Part shown: positions 53,693-62,305 of the stretch, piece by piece
Layout: every line of letters begins with the position of its first letter
Numbering within the stretch: the first letter of the stretch is position 1
NCBI GenBank assembly: GCA_937959265.1
Contig: CALGMA010000026.1
Location: 53,369-117,368, forward strand
Source: an uncultured Anaerolineae bacterium
Lineage (GTDB): Bacteria > Chloroflexota > Anaerolineae > J036 > Brachytrichaceae
Length of the DNA stretch: 64,000 nucleotides
Direction: 5' to 3'
The notes under the pieces: model-generated
Database searches by the model: none
What the model was told of the DNA's origin: nothing
The model's input: the letters and a program-made list of their open reading frames with translations, nothing else
Made by a program: the position numbers and the translations under genes

Positions 53693-54741
53693 GCGAGCCC
53701 ATCCTCTCCATCTGCATCGCCACGCGCAACCGGGCCGCGTTCATCGGCCAGACCCTCGACAGCCTCATCGGCCAGATGACGGACGCGGTCGAGATCGTCG
53801 TCGTGGATGGCGCATCCACTGACGACACCGAGCAGGTGATGCGCGCCTATGAACGCTATACACCGCGCCTGCGTTACCTGCGACTGGCGCAGAACGGGGG
53901 CTTCGACCGGGACTATGACCGCGCTGTACAGGAGGCCCAGGGAGAGTTTTGCTGGCTGTTCTCCGACGACGACTTGCTCAAGCCCGGTGCGATCCGGGCT
54001 GTGCTGGACGCGATCGCTCAGGGGTATTGCTTGCTCATCGTGAACGCCGAGGCGCGCTCGGCCGACCTGACCGAGTTGCAGCAGGAGCGGGTGTTGCCGA
54101 TCGGCGAGGACCGCGCTTATGGGGCGCAAGAGCAAGAGCGGCTATTCGTGGACGTCGCCAAGTACATGTCGTTCATCGGATGTGTGGTGATCCGGCGCGA
54201 CATCTGGCTAGCGCGCGAACGCGAGCGCTACTACGGCACTGCGTTCATCCACGTGGGTGTGATCTTCCAGGCACCCTTGCCCGGCGAGGCGCGCCTCATT
54301 GGCGCGCCGTGGATCGTCATCCGCTACGGCAACGCCTCGTGGACGGCACGTGCCTTCGAGATCTGGATGGTGCAATGGCCGAAGCTGATCTGGTCCTTCC
54401 CACACCTCTCCGACGTAGCCAAACGCAGCATCACGCGCAAAGAACCTTGGCGCAGCCCGGTGGTTATGCTGCTCTCACGCGCCGTAGATGGCTACTCGCC
54501 GCAGATCTACCGCGAGCGCTACGCGCCGCTGCTCTCGGATTGGCGAGATCGCTGGATGGCCTGGGCGATTGCGCACACACCGGGCGTGCTCGTCAACGCT
54601 GCTGCGCTGCTTGCCTTCAAGTTCATGCGGCCATACGATAAGCTCATGCAGGTGAACTTCCGCGCCAGTCGGTTTTACTATCGTAACTACCTGCGGTTGC
54701 TGTTGGGCGATCAGAGCGCAAGTCGCAACCCTCGATCATGA
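53689..54741 (+). CDS. Glycosyltransferase family 2 (glycan cluster, first)
   Basis: A 350-aa GT2 enzyme starting MSEPILSICIATRNRAAFIGQTLDSL, with VVVDGASTDDTEQVM and the DxD-like region CWLFSDDDLLKPGAI near residue 90. ATG 53689 overlaps the methyltransferase stop (ATGA), so translation is coupled; the track start at 53509 lies inside the methyltransferase. The C-terminal part is helical, with basic residues and Tyr-rich stretches (RFYYRNYLRLLLG). The donor and acceptor sugars cannot be predicted. Confidence 0.88.
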   Translation: MSEPILSICIATRNRAAFIGQTLDSLIGQMTDAVEIVVVDGASTDDTEQVMRAYERYTPRLRYLRLAQNGGFDRDYDRAVQEAQGEFCWLFSDDDLLKPGAIRAVLDAIAQGYCLLIVNAEARSADLTELQQERVLPIGEDRAYGAQEQERLFVDVAKYMSFIGCVVIRRDIWLARERERYYGTAFIHVGVIFQAPLPGEARLIGAPWIVIRYGNASWTARAFEIWMVQWPKLIWSFPHLSDVAKRSITRKEPWRSPVVMLLSRAVDGYSPQIYRERYAPLLSDWRDRWMAWAIAHTPGVLVNAAALLAFKFMRPYDKLMQVNFRASRFYYRNYLRLLLGDQSASRNPRS

Positions 54742-54772
54742 ACAGGAATCATGATTGAGGATTGGATGCCCC

Positions 54773-55684
54773 ATGACTGCCTCACGTCCCGACCTGAGCA
54801 TCTGCATCGTCAACCACAACACGCCGGAGCTGACGCGCGCATGCTTGCGCTCCATCTTCGCGACGGCTGGCGGGTTGGGGCTGGAAGTATTCGTCGTCAA
54901 TAACACACCCGATACAGATGGCGCGTTCAGCGCGCTGGTGCGCGACTTCCCGGCCGTTCGTGCGATCCAGAATGCAGCGCCGCTTGGCTTCGCAGCCAAC
55001 CAGAATCGGATGCTGTGCCAGGCTTCCGGTCGCTATCTCGTGCCGCTCAACTCAGATACAGTCGTCCACCCTGGCGCGCTGCGAACGCTCATCGCGTTTA
55101 TGGATGCGCATCCGCAGGTTGGCCTGGCCGGCCCGAAGCTGGTATATGCCGACGGCCGGCTGCAGCCTTCATGTCGCAACTTCCCCGCGCTCCTGCCGAC
55201 GTTCATGGAGGCGACCGGGCTGTGGCGGCTCTTCAAAGGCAATCGCTGGATGGCACGATACGTGGCATTGTGCGACCCGCACACGGATGTGACCGAGCCG
55301 GACTGGCTGAGCGGCGCATGCTACATCGTGCGCCGCGACGTCTATGAGCACGTGGGTGGCTACGATGCCGAGCTGTTCCCCGTCATGTACGGTGAGGATA
55401 TCGAGTGGTGCTGGCGAATCCGACGCGCCGGCTGGCGGATCGCCTTCGTGCCGGAAGCCGTCATCACCCATCTGGAGAGCCAAAGCGCTGCATCGGATCG
55501 GCTCTACCTGATGTACGAGGGCAGCGTCAAGTTCATGGATCGGTGGTGCTCGCCGGCGCAGTCGTTCGGCGTACGCACGGTGGCTTCGGTCGGTGTGCTC
55601 CTGCGCTGGCTGCGCGCGCGCGATGCGCATGAACGCGCGGCGTATCGCCGCATCCTGCGCCTGCTGCTGACCGGCAGCAGGTAA
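54773..55684 (+). CDS. Glycosyltransferase family 2, rhamnosyltransferase-like (second)
   Basis: A 303-aa GT2 enzyme: LSICIVNHNTPELTRACLRSI at the start, VVNNTPDTDGAFSALV, then LVPLNSDTVVHPGALRTL and the acceptor-side motif LSGACYIVRRDVYEHVGGYDAELFPVMYGEDIEWCWR. This pattern is typical of WbbL-type rhamnosyltransferases. ATG 54773 (MTASRPDLS) is preferred to the track TTG 54755. It shares its layout with the next gene (55695), so the two probably arose by duplication. The genes are separated by 31 bp upstream and 10 bp downstream. Confidence 0.88.
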   Translation: MTASRPDLSICIVNHNTPELTRACLRSIFATAGGLGLEVFVVNNTPDTDGAFSALVRDFPAVRAIQNAAPLGFAANQNRMLCQASGRYLVPLNSDTVVHPGALRTLIAFMDAHPQVGLAGPKLVYADGRLQPSCRNFPALLPTFMEATGLWRLFKGNRWMARYVALCDPHTDVTEPDWLSGACYIVRRDVYEHVGGYDAELFPVMYGEDIEWCWRIRRAGWRIAFVPEAVITHLESQSAASDRLYLMYEGSVKFMDRWCSPAQSFGVRTVASVGVLLRWLRARDAHERAAYRRILRLLLTGSR

Positions 55685-55694
55685 TCTCGACGCG

Positions 55695-56597
55695 ATGGAC
55701 GTGTCTGTCATCATCCTCACCCACAATACGTGCGAGCTGACTTGCTCGTGCGTTCGTGCCGCGCTGAACGACGTTGTGACGAGCGGGCTGAGCGCGGAGG
55801 TGATCGTGGTGGACAACGCTTCGACCGACGGCACAGCGCAGGCCATCCGCGACACGTTTGCAGGCGTGCGCGTGATCGAGGCCGGTGAGAACCTCGGCTT
55901 CGCCCGCGGCAACAACCTCGGCCTGGCCGCTGCGCGCGGGCGTTATCGCTTCTTGCTCAACTCCGACGCATTCGTGCAACCCGGTGCGCTACAGGCGCTG
56001 GCGAAGTTCATGGATGCTCATCCGGATGCCGGCGCCTGCGGGCCGATGTTACTGAACGAAGATGGGTCGCTACAACCTTCCGGGCGTCCGTTGCCGACCC
56101 TGCTGAGCGTCTTCCTGGATATGACGAAGCTCTACCGGCTGGCGCGCCGCAACGTGTTCGAGGAGCGGGGTCGCGACTACGGTCGGCTCGCGCGCGTCGG
56201 CGAGATCTCTGGCGCGGCTCTGATGCTCCGTCGCGAGGCCTACGAGGCGACCGGTGGCTTCGACCCGGCGTTCTTCGCCTACTACGAGGACGTAGACCTG
56301 TGCAAACGCATCGGTGAGGCCGGCTTTACCATCTACTATGTGCCAGATGCGAAGGTGATGCACTTGTGGCGGCGCACCAGCCGCAGACTGCCGGAGGCGA
56401 GCTATCACGCCGGAGTAGACAGTCTGCGCTACTACTTTCGAAAGCATCATGGGCGCTTTGCCGAGGGCGTTATACAGCTTATGCTGGCTGCTCGGGAATT
56501 AAGCCTGATGTTGGCTTCGACAATGCGTGGTCAAAGCGAATGCGTTGCATTGCATTCGCGCATGCTGGTCCGCGCATTGGCACGCCGGTCGTTATAA
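55695..56597 (+). CDS. Glycosyltransferase family 2, rhamnosyltransferase-like (third)
   Basis: A 300-aa GT2 enzyme, MDVSVIILTHNTCELTCSCVRAAL, with VVDNASTDGTAQAIR, FARGNNLGLAAARGRYRFLLNSDAFVQPGALQAL and ISGAALMLRREAYEATGGFDPAFFAYYEDVDLCKRI. The motifs closely parallel those of the gene before it. Its start lies 10 nt after the previous stop, and a TAATCT hexamer 7 nt before the ATG may be another close -10 element or chance. The C-terminus is basic and hydrophobic. The order of sugar addition cannot be inferred. Confidence 0.88.
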   Translation: MDVSVIILTHNTCELTCSCVRAALNDVVTSGLSAEVIVVDNASTDGTAQAIRDTFAGVRVIEAGENLGFARGNNLGLAAARGRYRFLLNSDAFVQPGALQALAKFMDAHPDAGACGPMLLNEDGSLQPSGRPLPTLLSVFLDMTKLYRLARRNVFEERGRDYGRLARVGEISGAALMLRREAYEATGGFDPAFFAYYEDVDLCKRIGEAGFTIYYVPDAKVMHLWRRTSRRLPEASYHAGVDSLRYYFRKHHGRFAEGVIQLMLAARELSLMLASTMRGQSECVALHSRMLVRALARRSL

Positions 56598-56630
56598 TGG
56601 AGTACGCCAGCCCTCGAAGCCAACTCCATT

Positions 56631-57782
56631 GTGAACATCACCATGTTCACCTCGTGGCAGGTGCGCTGCGGCATAGCCGACTACGCCGCGCATCTGACCG
56701 ACGCACTCAACCGACTGGATGACGTGTGCGTGTCGGTCGTGCCGTTCGACCGGCGACCCCATCCGCGCGGCGATTACGTGCGCTGGGGCGAACAGATGAA
56801 CACCGGCGATGTGGCGCATGTGCAGCACGAATATAGCCTTTTCGGCTACTTGTTGCCCTGGCGCAATCATTTCGACGCCTTCGCCAGCCGCATCCACAAG
56901 CCGCTGGTCATCACCCGGCACGTCTCGTTCGACGGCCCACTTGCCGTGCCCGGACGCGGCCTGCGCCACGCGGCGGCGCAGGCCAAGTGGTCGCTCTACA
57001 ACCGCTGGCTAGGGCCATACGCTCGCTATCTGAACAAAGATGTCTTCGACCGCGCGCAGCAGGTGATCGTGTTGAGCGCACGGCTGAAGGCGCATCTGGT
57101 TGCGCGAGGCGTGGCACCGGACAAGATCCACATCATCCCCGCCGGCGCGCCCGACGTGCAACCTGCCTCGCTCGAAGCGGCACGGGCGTTGCGCGCAGCA
57201 TGGGGCTGGGAGGACGCGCACGTCGTTTGCCTGTTCGGCTATATCGCGCCGCCTAAGGGGCACATGTTGGCGCTGGAGGCGCTGGTGGACTTGCCGGATG
57301 ACTACGTGCTGCTGATCGCTGGCGGAGTGCGGCTGGAATCGCAGCGCTGGTATCTGGACGCGCTGCGCCGCCGGATCGAACAGTTGGGGCTGGGTGCGCG
57401 CGTGCGGATCACCGGCTATCTGAGGGAGGGGGACGTCGCGCGTCATATCGCGGCGAGCGACCTGCTGATCTACCCAAACACGCACGCCGACTTCTCCTAC
57501 TCTGTCGTGACCGGCCTGGCACACCGGACGACGCCGGCGCTGGCATCGGACGTGGACGCGCACCGCGAGATTGCGGGCTATTGCGACGGGTTGGCGCTGT
57601 TCCGGAGCGGCGACGCTGGCCATCTGGCTGGCGAGATCCGACGCATTATCAACGATCCGGCCCAACGCCGGCGTATGCTGGAAGCCGCCGAGCGATTCGT
57701 CCGCAACTACGCCTGGCCGGAGATCGCCAAACGCACGCGTGAAGTCTATCGCTTGTGCCGGCCGGTCACGCCTCCCCGTTGA
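56631..57782 (+). CDS. Glycosyltransferase family 4
   Basis: A 383-aa GT-B fold enzyme. The N-terminus MNITMFTSWQVRCGIADYAAHLTDAL and DVAHVQHEYSLFGYL match retaining GT4 enzymes. The C-terminal Rossmann domain has HVVCLFGYIAPPKGHMLALEALVDL and ASDLLIYPNTHADFSYSVVTGLAHRTTPALAS, in place of the E-x7-E motif. TATAAT at 56594 would give a leader of about 25-30 nt. The GTG start is followed by an alternative ATG four codons in. Its last 17 bp overlap the convergent deaminase gene. Confidence 0.88.
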   Translation: MNITMFTSWQVRCGIADYAAHLTDALNRLDDVCVSVVPFDRRPHPRGDYVRWGEQMNTGDVAHVQHEYSLFGYLLPWRNHFDAFASRIHKPLVITRHVSFDGPLAVPGRGLRHAAAQAKWSLYNRWLGPYARYLNKDVFDRAQQVIVLSARLKAHLVARGVAPDKIHIIPAGAPDVQPASLEAARALRAAWGWEDAHVVCLFGYIAPPKGHMLALEALVDLPDDYVLLIAGGVRLESQRWYLDALRRRIEQLGLGARVRITGYLREGDVARHIAASDLLIYPNTHADFSYSVVTGLAHRTTPALASDVDAHREIAGYCDGLALFRSGDAGHLAGEIRRIINDPAQRRRMLEAAERFVRNYAWPEIAKRTREVYRLCRPVTPPR

Positions 57783-59127
57783 CTAAAATTCGCGCCAGGG
57801 CGTTGTGCTGCTCCAGCAAGCGCGGCAGGTCGAGCGTGGTGATCTGGCCCTCGCGGACGATCACGCGGCCGTTGACCACGCTATAGGCGACGTTCGCAGA
57901 TGCGCAGAACACCAGGGCGGCGACCGGGTCGTGCAGCCCGCCGGCGAAGCCGATCTGTCGCAGGTCGAAGGCGATGAAATCGGCGGCCATGCCGGGGGCC
58001 AGCGCGCCGATGTCGTCACGGTTGAGCACGCGCGCGCCGCCCAGCGTGGCCATCTCCAGCGCCTCGCGCGCCGTCATGGCGTCTGGGCCGAAGCCGACGC
58101 GCTGCAGCAGCATGGCCGCGCGCGCTTCGTTCAACATGTGCGCGGCGTCGTTGGAGGCCGAGCCATCCACGCCCAGGCCGACCGGCACGCCCTGGGCACG
58201 CATTTTGCGCACCGGCGCGATGCCCGACGCCAGGCGCATATTGGAGCAGGGGCAATGGGCTACGCCGGTGCGCGTGCGAGCGAACAGGGCGATGCCTGGG
58301 TCGTCGAGCCGGACGCAGTGCGCATGCCAGACATCGCTGCCGGTCCAAGCCAGGTCGTCGGCGTATTCCGCCGGCGTCATGCCGAAGCGCTCGCGGCTGT
58401 AATTCACGTCGTTGTCGTTCTCGGCCAGGTGCGTGTGCAACGACACGCCATAGGCCCGCGCCAGCTTGGCCGACTCGCGCATCAAATCGCGGCTGACAGA
58501 GAAGGGCGAGCATGGCGCGACCACGATGCGCAGCATCGCGTAGCGCGACGGGTCGTGATACGCCTCGATCAGGCGCTGCGTGTCTTTCAGGATGGCGTCT
58601 TCGTCCTCAGTCACGCTGTCGGGCGGCAGGCCGCCTTTGCTCTCGCCCACGCTCATCGCGCCGCGGCTGGCGTGAAAGCGCATGCCCACCTCGCGCGCGG
58701 CTTCGATGCTGTCGTCCAGCCGGCAGCCGTTGGGGAAGATGTAGAGATGGTCGCTGGTGGTGGTGCAGCCGGAGAGCAGTAGCTCGCTCATCGCCGTCTG
58801 CGTCGAGACGCGGAGCATCTCCGGCGTCAGGCGCGCCCAGATCGGGTAGAGCGCACGCAGCCAGCCAAATAGCTCGGCGTTTTGGGCTGCCGGCACGGCG
58901 CGGGTCAGGCTCTGGTACATGTGGTGGTGGGTGTTGATTAAGCCAGGCAGGACGAGGTGCCCGCGCAATTCGAGCACCTCGTCGGCGGTCTCCGGCAGCG
59001 CAGCCGTCGGGCCGACCGCGACGATGCGGTTGCCCTCGACGTAGAGCCCGCCGTCGGGGATTTCGCGCCGGCCGGCGTCCATCGTCACCAGCCAGTCCGC
59101 ATGCTTGACTAGGAGCGTGTGCGTCAT
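57766..59127 (-). CDS. 8-oxoguanine deaminase-like amidohydrolase
   Basis: A 453-aa amidohydrolase of the AtzA/guanine-deaminase group. Metal ligands: LPGLINTHHHMYQSLTRAVPAAQ near residue 65, HTHLAENDNDVNYSR near 230, WHAHCVRLDDPG, and the Asp in LGVDGSASNDAAHML near 320. The NTHHHMYQ context and the ELFGWLRALYPIWARL segment are characteristic of 8-oxoguanine deaminases, which convert 8-oxoguanine to urate. Related enzymes act on triazines or other purines. ATG 59127 is preceded by TAACAT 7 nt away. The track start at 59178 would extend into the non-coding region. Confidence 0.82.
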   Translation of the reverse strand: MTHTLLVKHADWLVTMDAGRREIPDGGLYVEGNRIVAVGPTAALPETADEVLELRGHLVLPGLINTHHHMYQSLTRAVPAAQNAELFGWLRALYPIWARLTPEMLRVSTQTAMSELLLSGCTTTSDHLYIFPNGCRLDDSIEAAREVGMRFHASRGAMSVGESKGGLPPDSVTEDEDAILKDTQRLIEAYHDPSRYAMLRIVVAPCSPFSVSRDLMRESAKLARAYGVSLHTHLAENDNDVNYSRERFGMTPAEYADDLAWTGSDVWHAHCVRLDDPGIALFARTRTGVAHCPCSNMRLASGIAPVRKMRAQGVPVGLGVDGSASNDAAHMLNEARAAMLLQRVGFGPDAMTAREALEMATLGGARVLNRDDIGALAPGMAADFIAFDLRQIGFAGGLHDPVAALVFCASANVAYSVVNGRVIVREGQITTLDLPRLLEQHNALARILVNGEA

Positions 59128-59186
59128 GAGCGGAATGTTACTGCGCAGGGTTCGAAGCGGCAAAACAAGCTTGTCCAAATTTTGTA

Positions 59187-59215
59187 TTTACTTTGCATCA
59201 GCTTTGTGATAGACT
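59187..59215 (+). promoter_or_regulatory. Sigma-70-type promoter in the 370-bp gap
   Basis: TTTACT (59187-59192), a 17-bp spacer and TAGACT (59210-59215) match four of six bases in each consensus box, in a locally AT-rich stretch. Transcription would start near 59222 and cross the repeats and hairpin. Confidence 0.5.
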
Positions 59216-59232
59216 GCGGTCTAGGCGGGAGC

Positions 59233-59318
59233 ACATCGCAACACATCGCAGCAACTGGGTTGTCGCGGGATAGGAGTTGTGAATGTAAATCAGGTCGGGA
59301 ACATCGCAGCACATCGCC
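59233..59318 (+). repeat. Four ACATCGC-type repeats in two 10-bp-phased pairs
   Basis: ACATCGCA occurs at 59233, 59243 and 59301, and ACATCGCC at 59311. Each pair has a start-to-start spacing of 10 bp, one helical turn, as expected for direct-repeat binding of a dimeric regulator. There are too few copies, and they are too short, for a CRISPR array. Confidence 0.55.
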
Positions 59319-59328
59319 CCCGCTCTTT

Positions 59329-59395
59329 GAGAAAAAGACGCACGCCGTTCCGGATGCCTGTCGTAAAGGTGTTCTAAACGGCGTGCGGCTTTCTC
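59329..59395 (+). ncRNA. Long hairpin, candidate structured RNA or attenuator
   Basis: GAGAAA (59329-59334) and GCACGCCGTT (59340-59349) pair with AACGGCGTGC (59377-59386) and TTTCTC (59390-59395). The 27-nt loop could hold an inner stem. On the minus strand the inner stem is followed by GTCTTTTTCTC, so it might also work as a terminator in that direction. It resembles no RNA family I know. Confidence 0.4.
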
Positions 59396-59497
59396 CACTG
59401 GGCCCACCTGGTTGACCCCGAGTCCGATTGCTGGACGCCTCCTCTTTGACCTCGTCGCGTGCCGTGCATACAATCACTGTGCCACACAGACGGCTTT

Positions 59498-60457
59498 ATG
59501 GACCTCTACGATCCACAGTGCACGCGCCGCCCGGATGCGTCGTTGCTGTATCGCCGCAATGATGCGAACGATGTGCGGTTAGGTGAGGTCGTTTGCACGG
59601 ATGCCGCAGATTACGCCAGGGCGCAGGTCGTGATACTGGGCTGCCCGCAGGACGAAGGTGTGCAGCGCAACAGCGGCCGACCGGGTGCGGCGCTCGCCCC
59701 GGCCGAGATTCGTCGCTACCTCTACCGCCTGACGATCAACGGCTTGGAAGATCTCTGTCTGTTCGATCTGGGTGATACACTGATCCAGCCCTCGCTCGAG
59801 GAGACGCATGCGCTGCATCAATGCATCGTCCGGCAGATCATCGAGGATGGCAAGCGCCTGGTCGTGCTCGGCGGCGGCAACGACATTGCGTATCCCGATT
59901 GTGTCGGGCTTGCGCAGGCAGCGGGTGAGGTGCTCGCTTTCAACGTGGACGCACACTTCGACGTGCGAGCGGATGTGCCGCGCAACAGCGGCACATCCTA
60001 CCGGCAGTTGTTGGAAGAGGGCTTCATCCGGCCAGCGCGCTTCTATCAGGTCGGCTATCAACCCTTCGCCAACTCGCCCATCTACGAGCGCTACCTGCGC
60101 GGCCTCGGCGTCCATCTCATCGGCCTGACCGATCTGCGCTGTCAGGGAATCGAGCCCATGCTTGCCGCTATTCTCGATTCTGAATTTTCGATTCGCAATT
60201 GCTTTTGGGGCTTCGACCTCGACGCCGTCTGCACCGCCGAAGCGCCGGGTGTGAGTGCACCGAATCCGATCGGCTTGACAGGCGACGAACTATGTCGAAT
60301 CGCGGAGATCGCTGGCAGTGACCCGCGCACGCGCATCGTCGAGTTCACCGAGGTCAACCCGAACTACGACGTGGACGGGCGCACCGCGCGGCTGGCGGCG
60401 GTGGCTGTCTGGCGTGTGCTGGCCGGCCTCGCTCGGTGCCTACACGTGGGATCTTGA
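59498..60457 (+). CDS. Arginase/agmatinase/formimidoylglutamase family protein with an altered metal ligand
   Basis: A 319-aa ureohydrolase-fold protein. DEGVQRNSGRPGAALAPAEIRRYLY is the family's substrate-entry segment. Metal motifs: LVVLGGGNDIAYPD (about residue 125), where the usual GG-x-H has Asn in place of His; FNVDAHFDVR (D-x-H-x-D intact); and FWGFDLDAVCTAEAPG (D-x-D intact). IVEFTEVNPNYD supplies the late Glu. Closest in pattern to formimidoylglutamases, which release formamide in histidine breakdown, but no hut genes are near. The His loss may leave one metal site weak. ATG 59498 (MDLYDPQ) is chosen over the track start. Confidence 0.8.
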   Translation: MDLYDPQCTRRPDASLLYRRNDANDVRLGEVVCTDAADYARAQVVILGCPQDEGVQRNSGRPGAALAPAEIRRYLYRLTINGLEDLCLFDLGDTLIQPSLEETHALHQCIVRQIIEDGKRLVVLGGGNDIAYPDCVGLAQAAGEVLAFNVDAHFDVRADVPRNSGTSYRQLLEEGFIRPARFYQVGYQPFANSPIYERYLRGLGVHLIGLTDLRCQGIEPMLAAILDSEFSIRNCFWGFDLDAVCTAEAPGVSAPNPIGLTGDELCRIAEIAGSDPRTRIVEFTEVNPNYDVDGRTARLAAVAVWRVLAGLARCLHVGS

Positions 60458-60476
60458 TGCACGCCAGATGCATCAA
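60454..60476. repeat. Short hairpin overlapping the arginase-family stop codon
   Basis: TTGATGCA (60454-60461) and TGCATCAA (60469-60476) form a perfect 8-bp stem with a 7-nt loop. There is no T-run. The rest of the 128-bp gap up to lnt shows nothing notable. Confidence 0.4.
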
Positions 60477-60585
60477 GCCCGTTCTGTTCTCGACCCTAGC
60501 CACGATTTTGCTCCCTCGGCTGGAGCGGCAGGTTAGCTCACACTATCCAATCGAGAGCATGCCTCAAGTGCCGTAGACCGCTATT

Positions 60586-62076
60586 TCAATGAGCTCCAGG
60601 TGCCTTGCTACGTTTCGCCCTGGCCTTCGTCACGGGGTCATAAATGATGAAAAACGCCATCCCCGCCAGGGCGATCCAGCCCATCCAATCGCCCAGAAAG
60701 ACGGCGGGCGCGTCGCCCGTCCCCAACGGCGCGTCGGCGATGACGACCTGACCGTTGCGGTCGCCGCCGGGCGTAATCGCCGAGGCGAGGATGCGGCCGT
60801 AGGGGTCAATGATGATCGAATCGTTGCCGCTGTTATCGGCTTTGGCCAGGCTCACCCGATTCTCAACGGCGCGGAACACGAGGTGAGTGTAGTGCTTGGC
60901 GGCGATCTCGGGCCAGTCGTGCGAAGGTACCAAAATCAATTGCGCGCCGTTGCGCGTGATGCGCCGGGCGGTGTTGGTGAAGTCGAGGTCGTAGCAAATG
61001 ATCGTGCCGAGGCGCCCCAGGGGCGTGTCGTAGACCGGATACGTGCCGCGCGTCGGGCTGGTCTCCCCCGCGAAGACGACCGGATGGTCCTTGCCGAAGA
61101 CGCCCAGGAACTGCCCCTCAGGCGAGAGCACGGTGGCTTCATTCCGCGAGATTTCGTCGGTGACGGGGGCGATGTAGCCCAGGGCCAGATAGGCGTTGCT
61201 CTCGGCGGCTAACTGACGAAACTCGGCGGTGCGGGTGACCTGCGGGTCGCCCTCGATGGCGATTTCGGGCCAGACGATGACGCGGGCGCCGGCTTGCGCC
61301 GCCTGGCGGGTGAGCTCGCTGAACTTGTCCACTGCGCTCCACGGGGGCATGCCCGCGTCGTAGTGCAGCGCGGCGACGCGGACGGTGGGCGTCGTCGACG
61401 CGCGGAAGAGAGCCAGGCTGAGGGCAGTCCATAGGATCAGCGCGACGGCCACGCCGGCAGTCCAGTTGCGCACCGAATGGCCGGCGAGGGCCGGGATGTG
61501 CGGGTCGAGCTGCCAGCGCCGGTCGAAGAGATAGAGCGCCCCCAGGCCGATGGTGTAATTCACCGCCATGATGAGCAGGCCGAGGCCGAAGATGCTGAAG
61601 ATGCTGATCGGTTGGATAAGCCACGGTTGGCCGTGGAGGGTGTTGGCGACAAAGCCCCAGGTGCCCGTGATGGGGATGAAGCCGCGAATCATCTCGAAGC
61701 CGACCCAATTGAGCGCGCCGTGGGGGACGAACCAGCGATAGCTGGTGCGCTCGTGGAAGGCGCGCACACCACTATCTACTAGGTAACTGATGCCGGCGAT
61801 GAGCAGCGGAAGCCAGGTGATGTAGAGGCCGCTGCCGGCGAAGATGGGCGTCAGGTATCCGCCCAGCCAGCCGCCGATGGTGATGGCGGACGCCAGGCTG
61901 GAAATCTTGGGCGGCAGCACGCGAAACTGGGCCACCATCATCGGCACAAACCCTATCCAGATGAGCGGCCAGAGGTTGTAGGGCGGAAAGGATAGGATGA
62001 GCAAAGCGGCACTGACCCCTGCCAGCAACATGCCGATGCTGACGCGCAACCAGACGTTTGTCAGATGTAGGCTCAT
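60586..62076 (-). CDS. lnt: Apolipoprotein N-acyltransferase-like protein
   Basis: Lnt adds the third acyl chain to the N-terminal Cys of lipoproteins. The 496-aa product has about seven hydrophobic segments at the N-terminus (LLAGVSAALLILSFPPYNLWPLIWIGFVPMM) and one at the C-terminus. Between them lies a carbon-nitrogen hydrolase domain with the catalytic triad: Glu in VIVWPEIAIEGDP, Lys in FGKDHPVVF, and Cys in GTIICYDLDF. ATG 62076 has TTGGAGG 8 nt upstream, which fits better than the track TTG 62091. Several predicted lipoproteins in this window would be its substrates. A closely related membrane-bound nitrilase of other function cannot be excluded. Confidence 0.8.
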   Translation of the reverse strand: MSLHLTNVWLRVSIGMLLAGVSAALLILSFPPYNLWPLIWIGFVPMMVAQFRVLPPKISSLASAITIGGWLGGYLTPIFAGSGLYITWLPLLIAGISYLVDSGVRAFHERTSYRWFVPHGALNWVGFEMIRGFIPITGTWGFVANTLHGQPWLIQPISIFSIFGLGLLIMAVNYTIGLGALYLFDRRWQLDPHIPALAGHSVRNWTAGVAVALILWTALSLALFRASTTPTVRVAALHYDAGMPPWSAVDKFSELTRQAAQAGARVIVWPEIAIEGDPQVTRTAEFRQLAAESNAYLALGYIAPVTDEISRNEATVLSPEGQFLGVFGKDHPVVFAGETSPTRGTYPVYDTPLGRLGTIICYDLDFTNTARRITRNGAQLILVPSHDWPEIAAKHYTHLVFRAVENRVSLAKADNSGNDSIIIDPYGRILASAITPGGDRNGQVVIADAPLGTGDAPAVFLGDWMGWIALAGMAFFIIYDPVTKARAKRSKAPGAH

Positions 62077-62305
62077 GCCATATTCCTCCAAGCGACAACG
62101 CGTGGGGTTCTGATCGAGTGGGCATCGTTACTGGTGACATGCTCACGTATGGCGAAAGCACCCATCTATGGCGGATTGTACGAACGCAAGTTAAGCGCAT
62201 ATTTGCGGCGTCCGCTATCGTCCAGGAAACGCGCAAACCCGGCAGAGGTGCGGCGAGTGCCTCCTCGCCGGCTCGGGGGCGCTGCTGCGCCCCGGTCAAG
62301 TCATC

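Larger units (their letters stand above)
59128..59497. other. 370-bp intergenic region with promoter, phased repeats and a long hairpin
   Basis: The gap between the divergent deaminase and arginase-family genes holds no credible protein gene; track ORFs here have poor composition. It contains a promoter-like pair, four 8-mers in two 10-bp-phased pairs, and a long hairpin, each listed separately. TACAAT at 59469 lies 23 nt before the arginase-family ATG. The region could be a regulated promoter, a structured leader or a small RNA gene of about 175 nt. Confidence 0.5.

Noticed and set aside
59233-59320. Possible CRISPR array
   Set aside because: Only four 8-mers with 2-nt and 50-nt gaps, no long repeats, and no cas genes.
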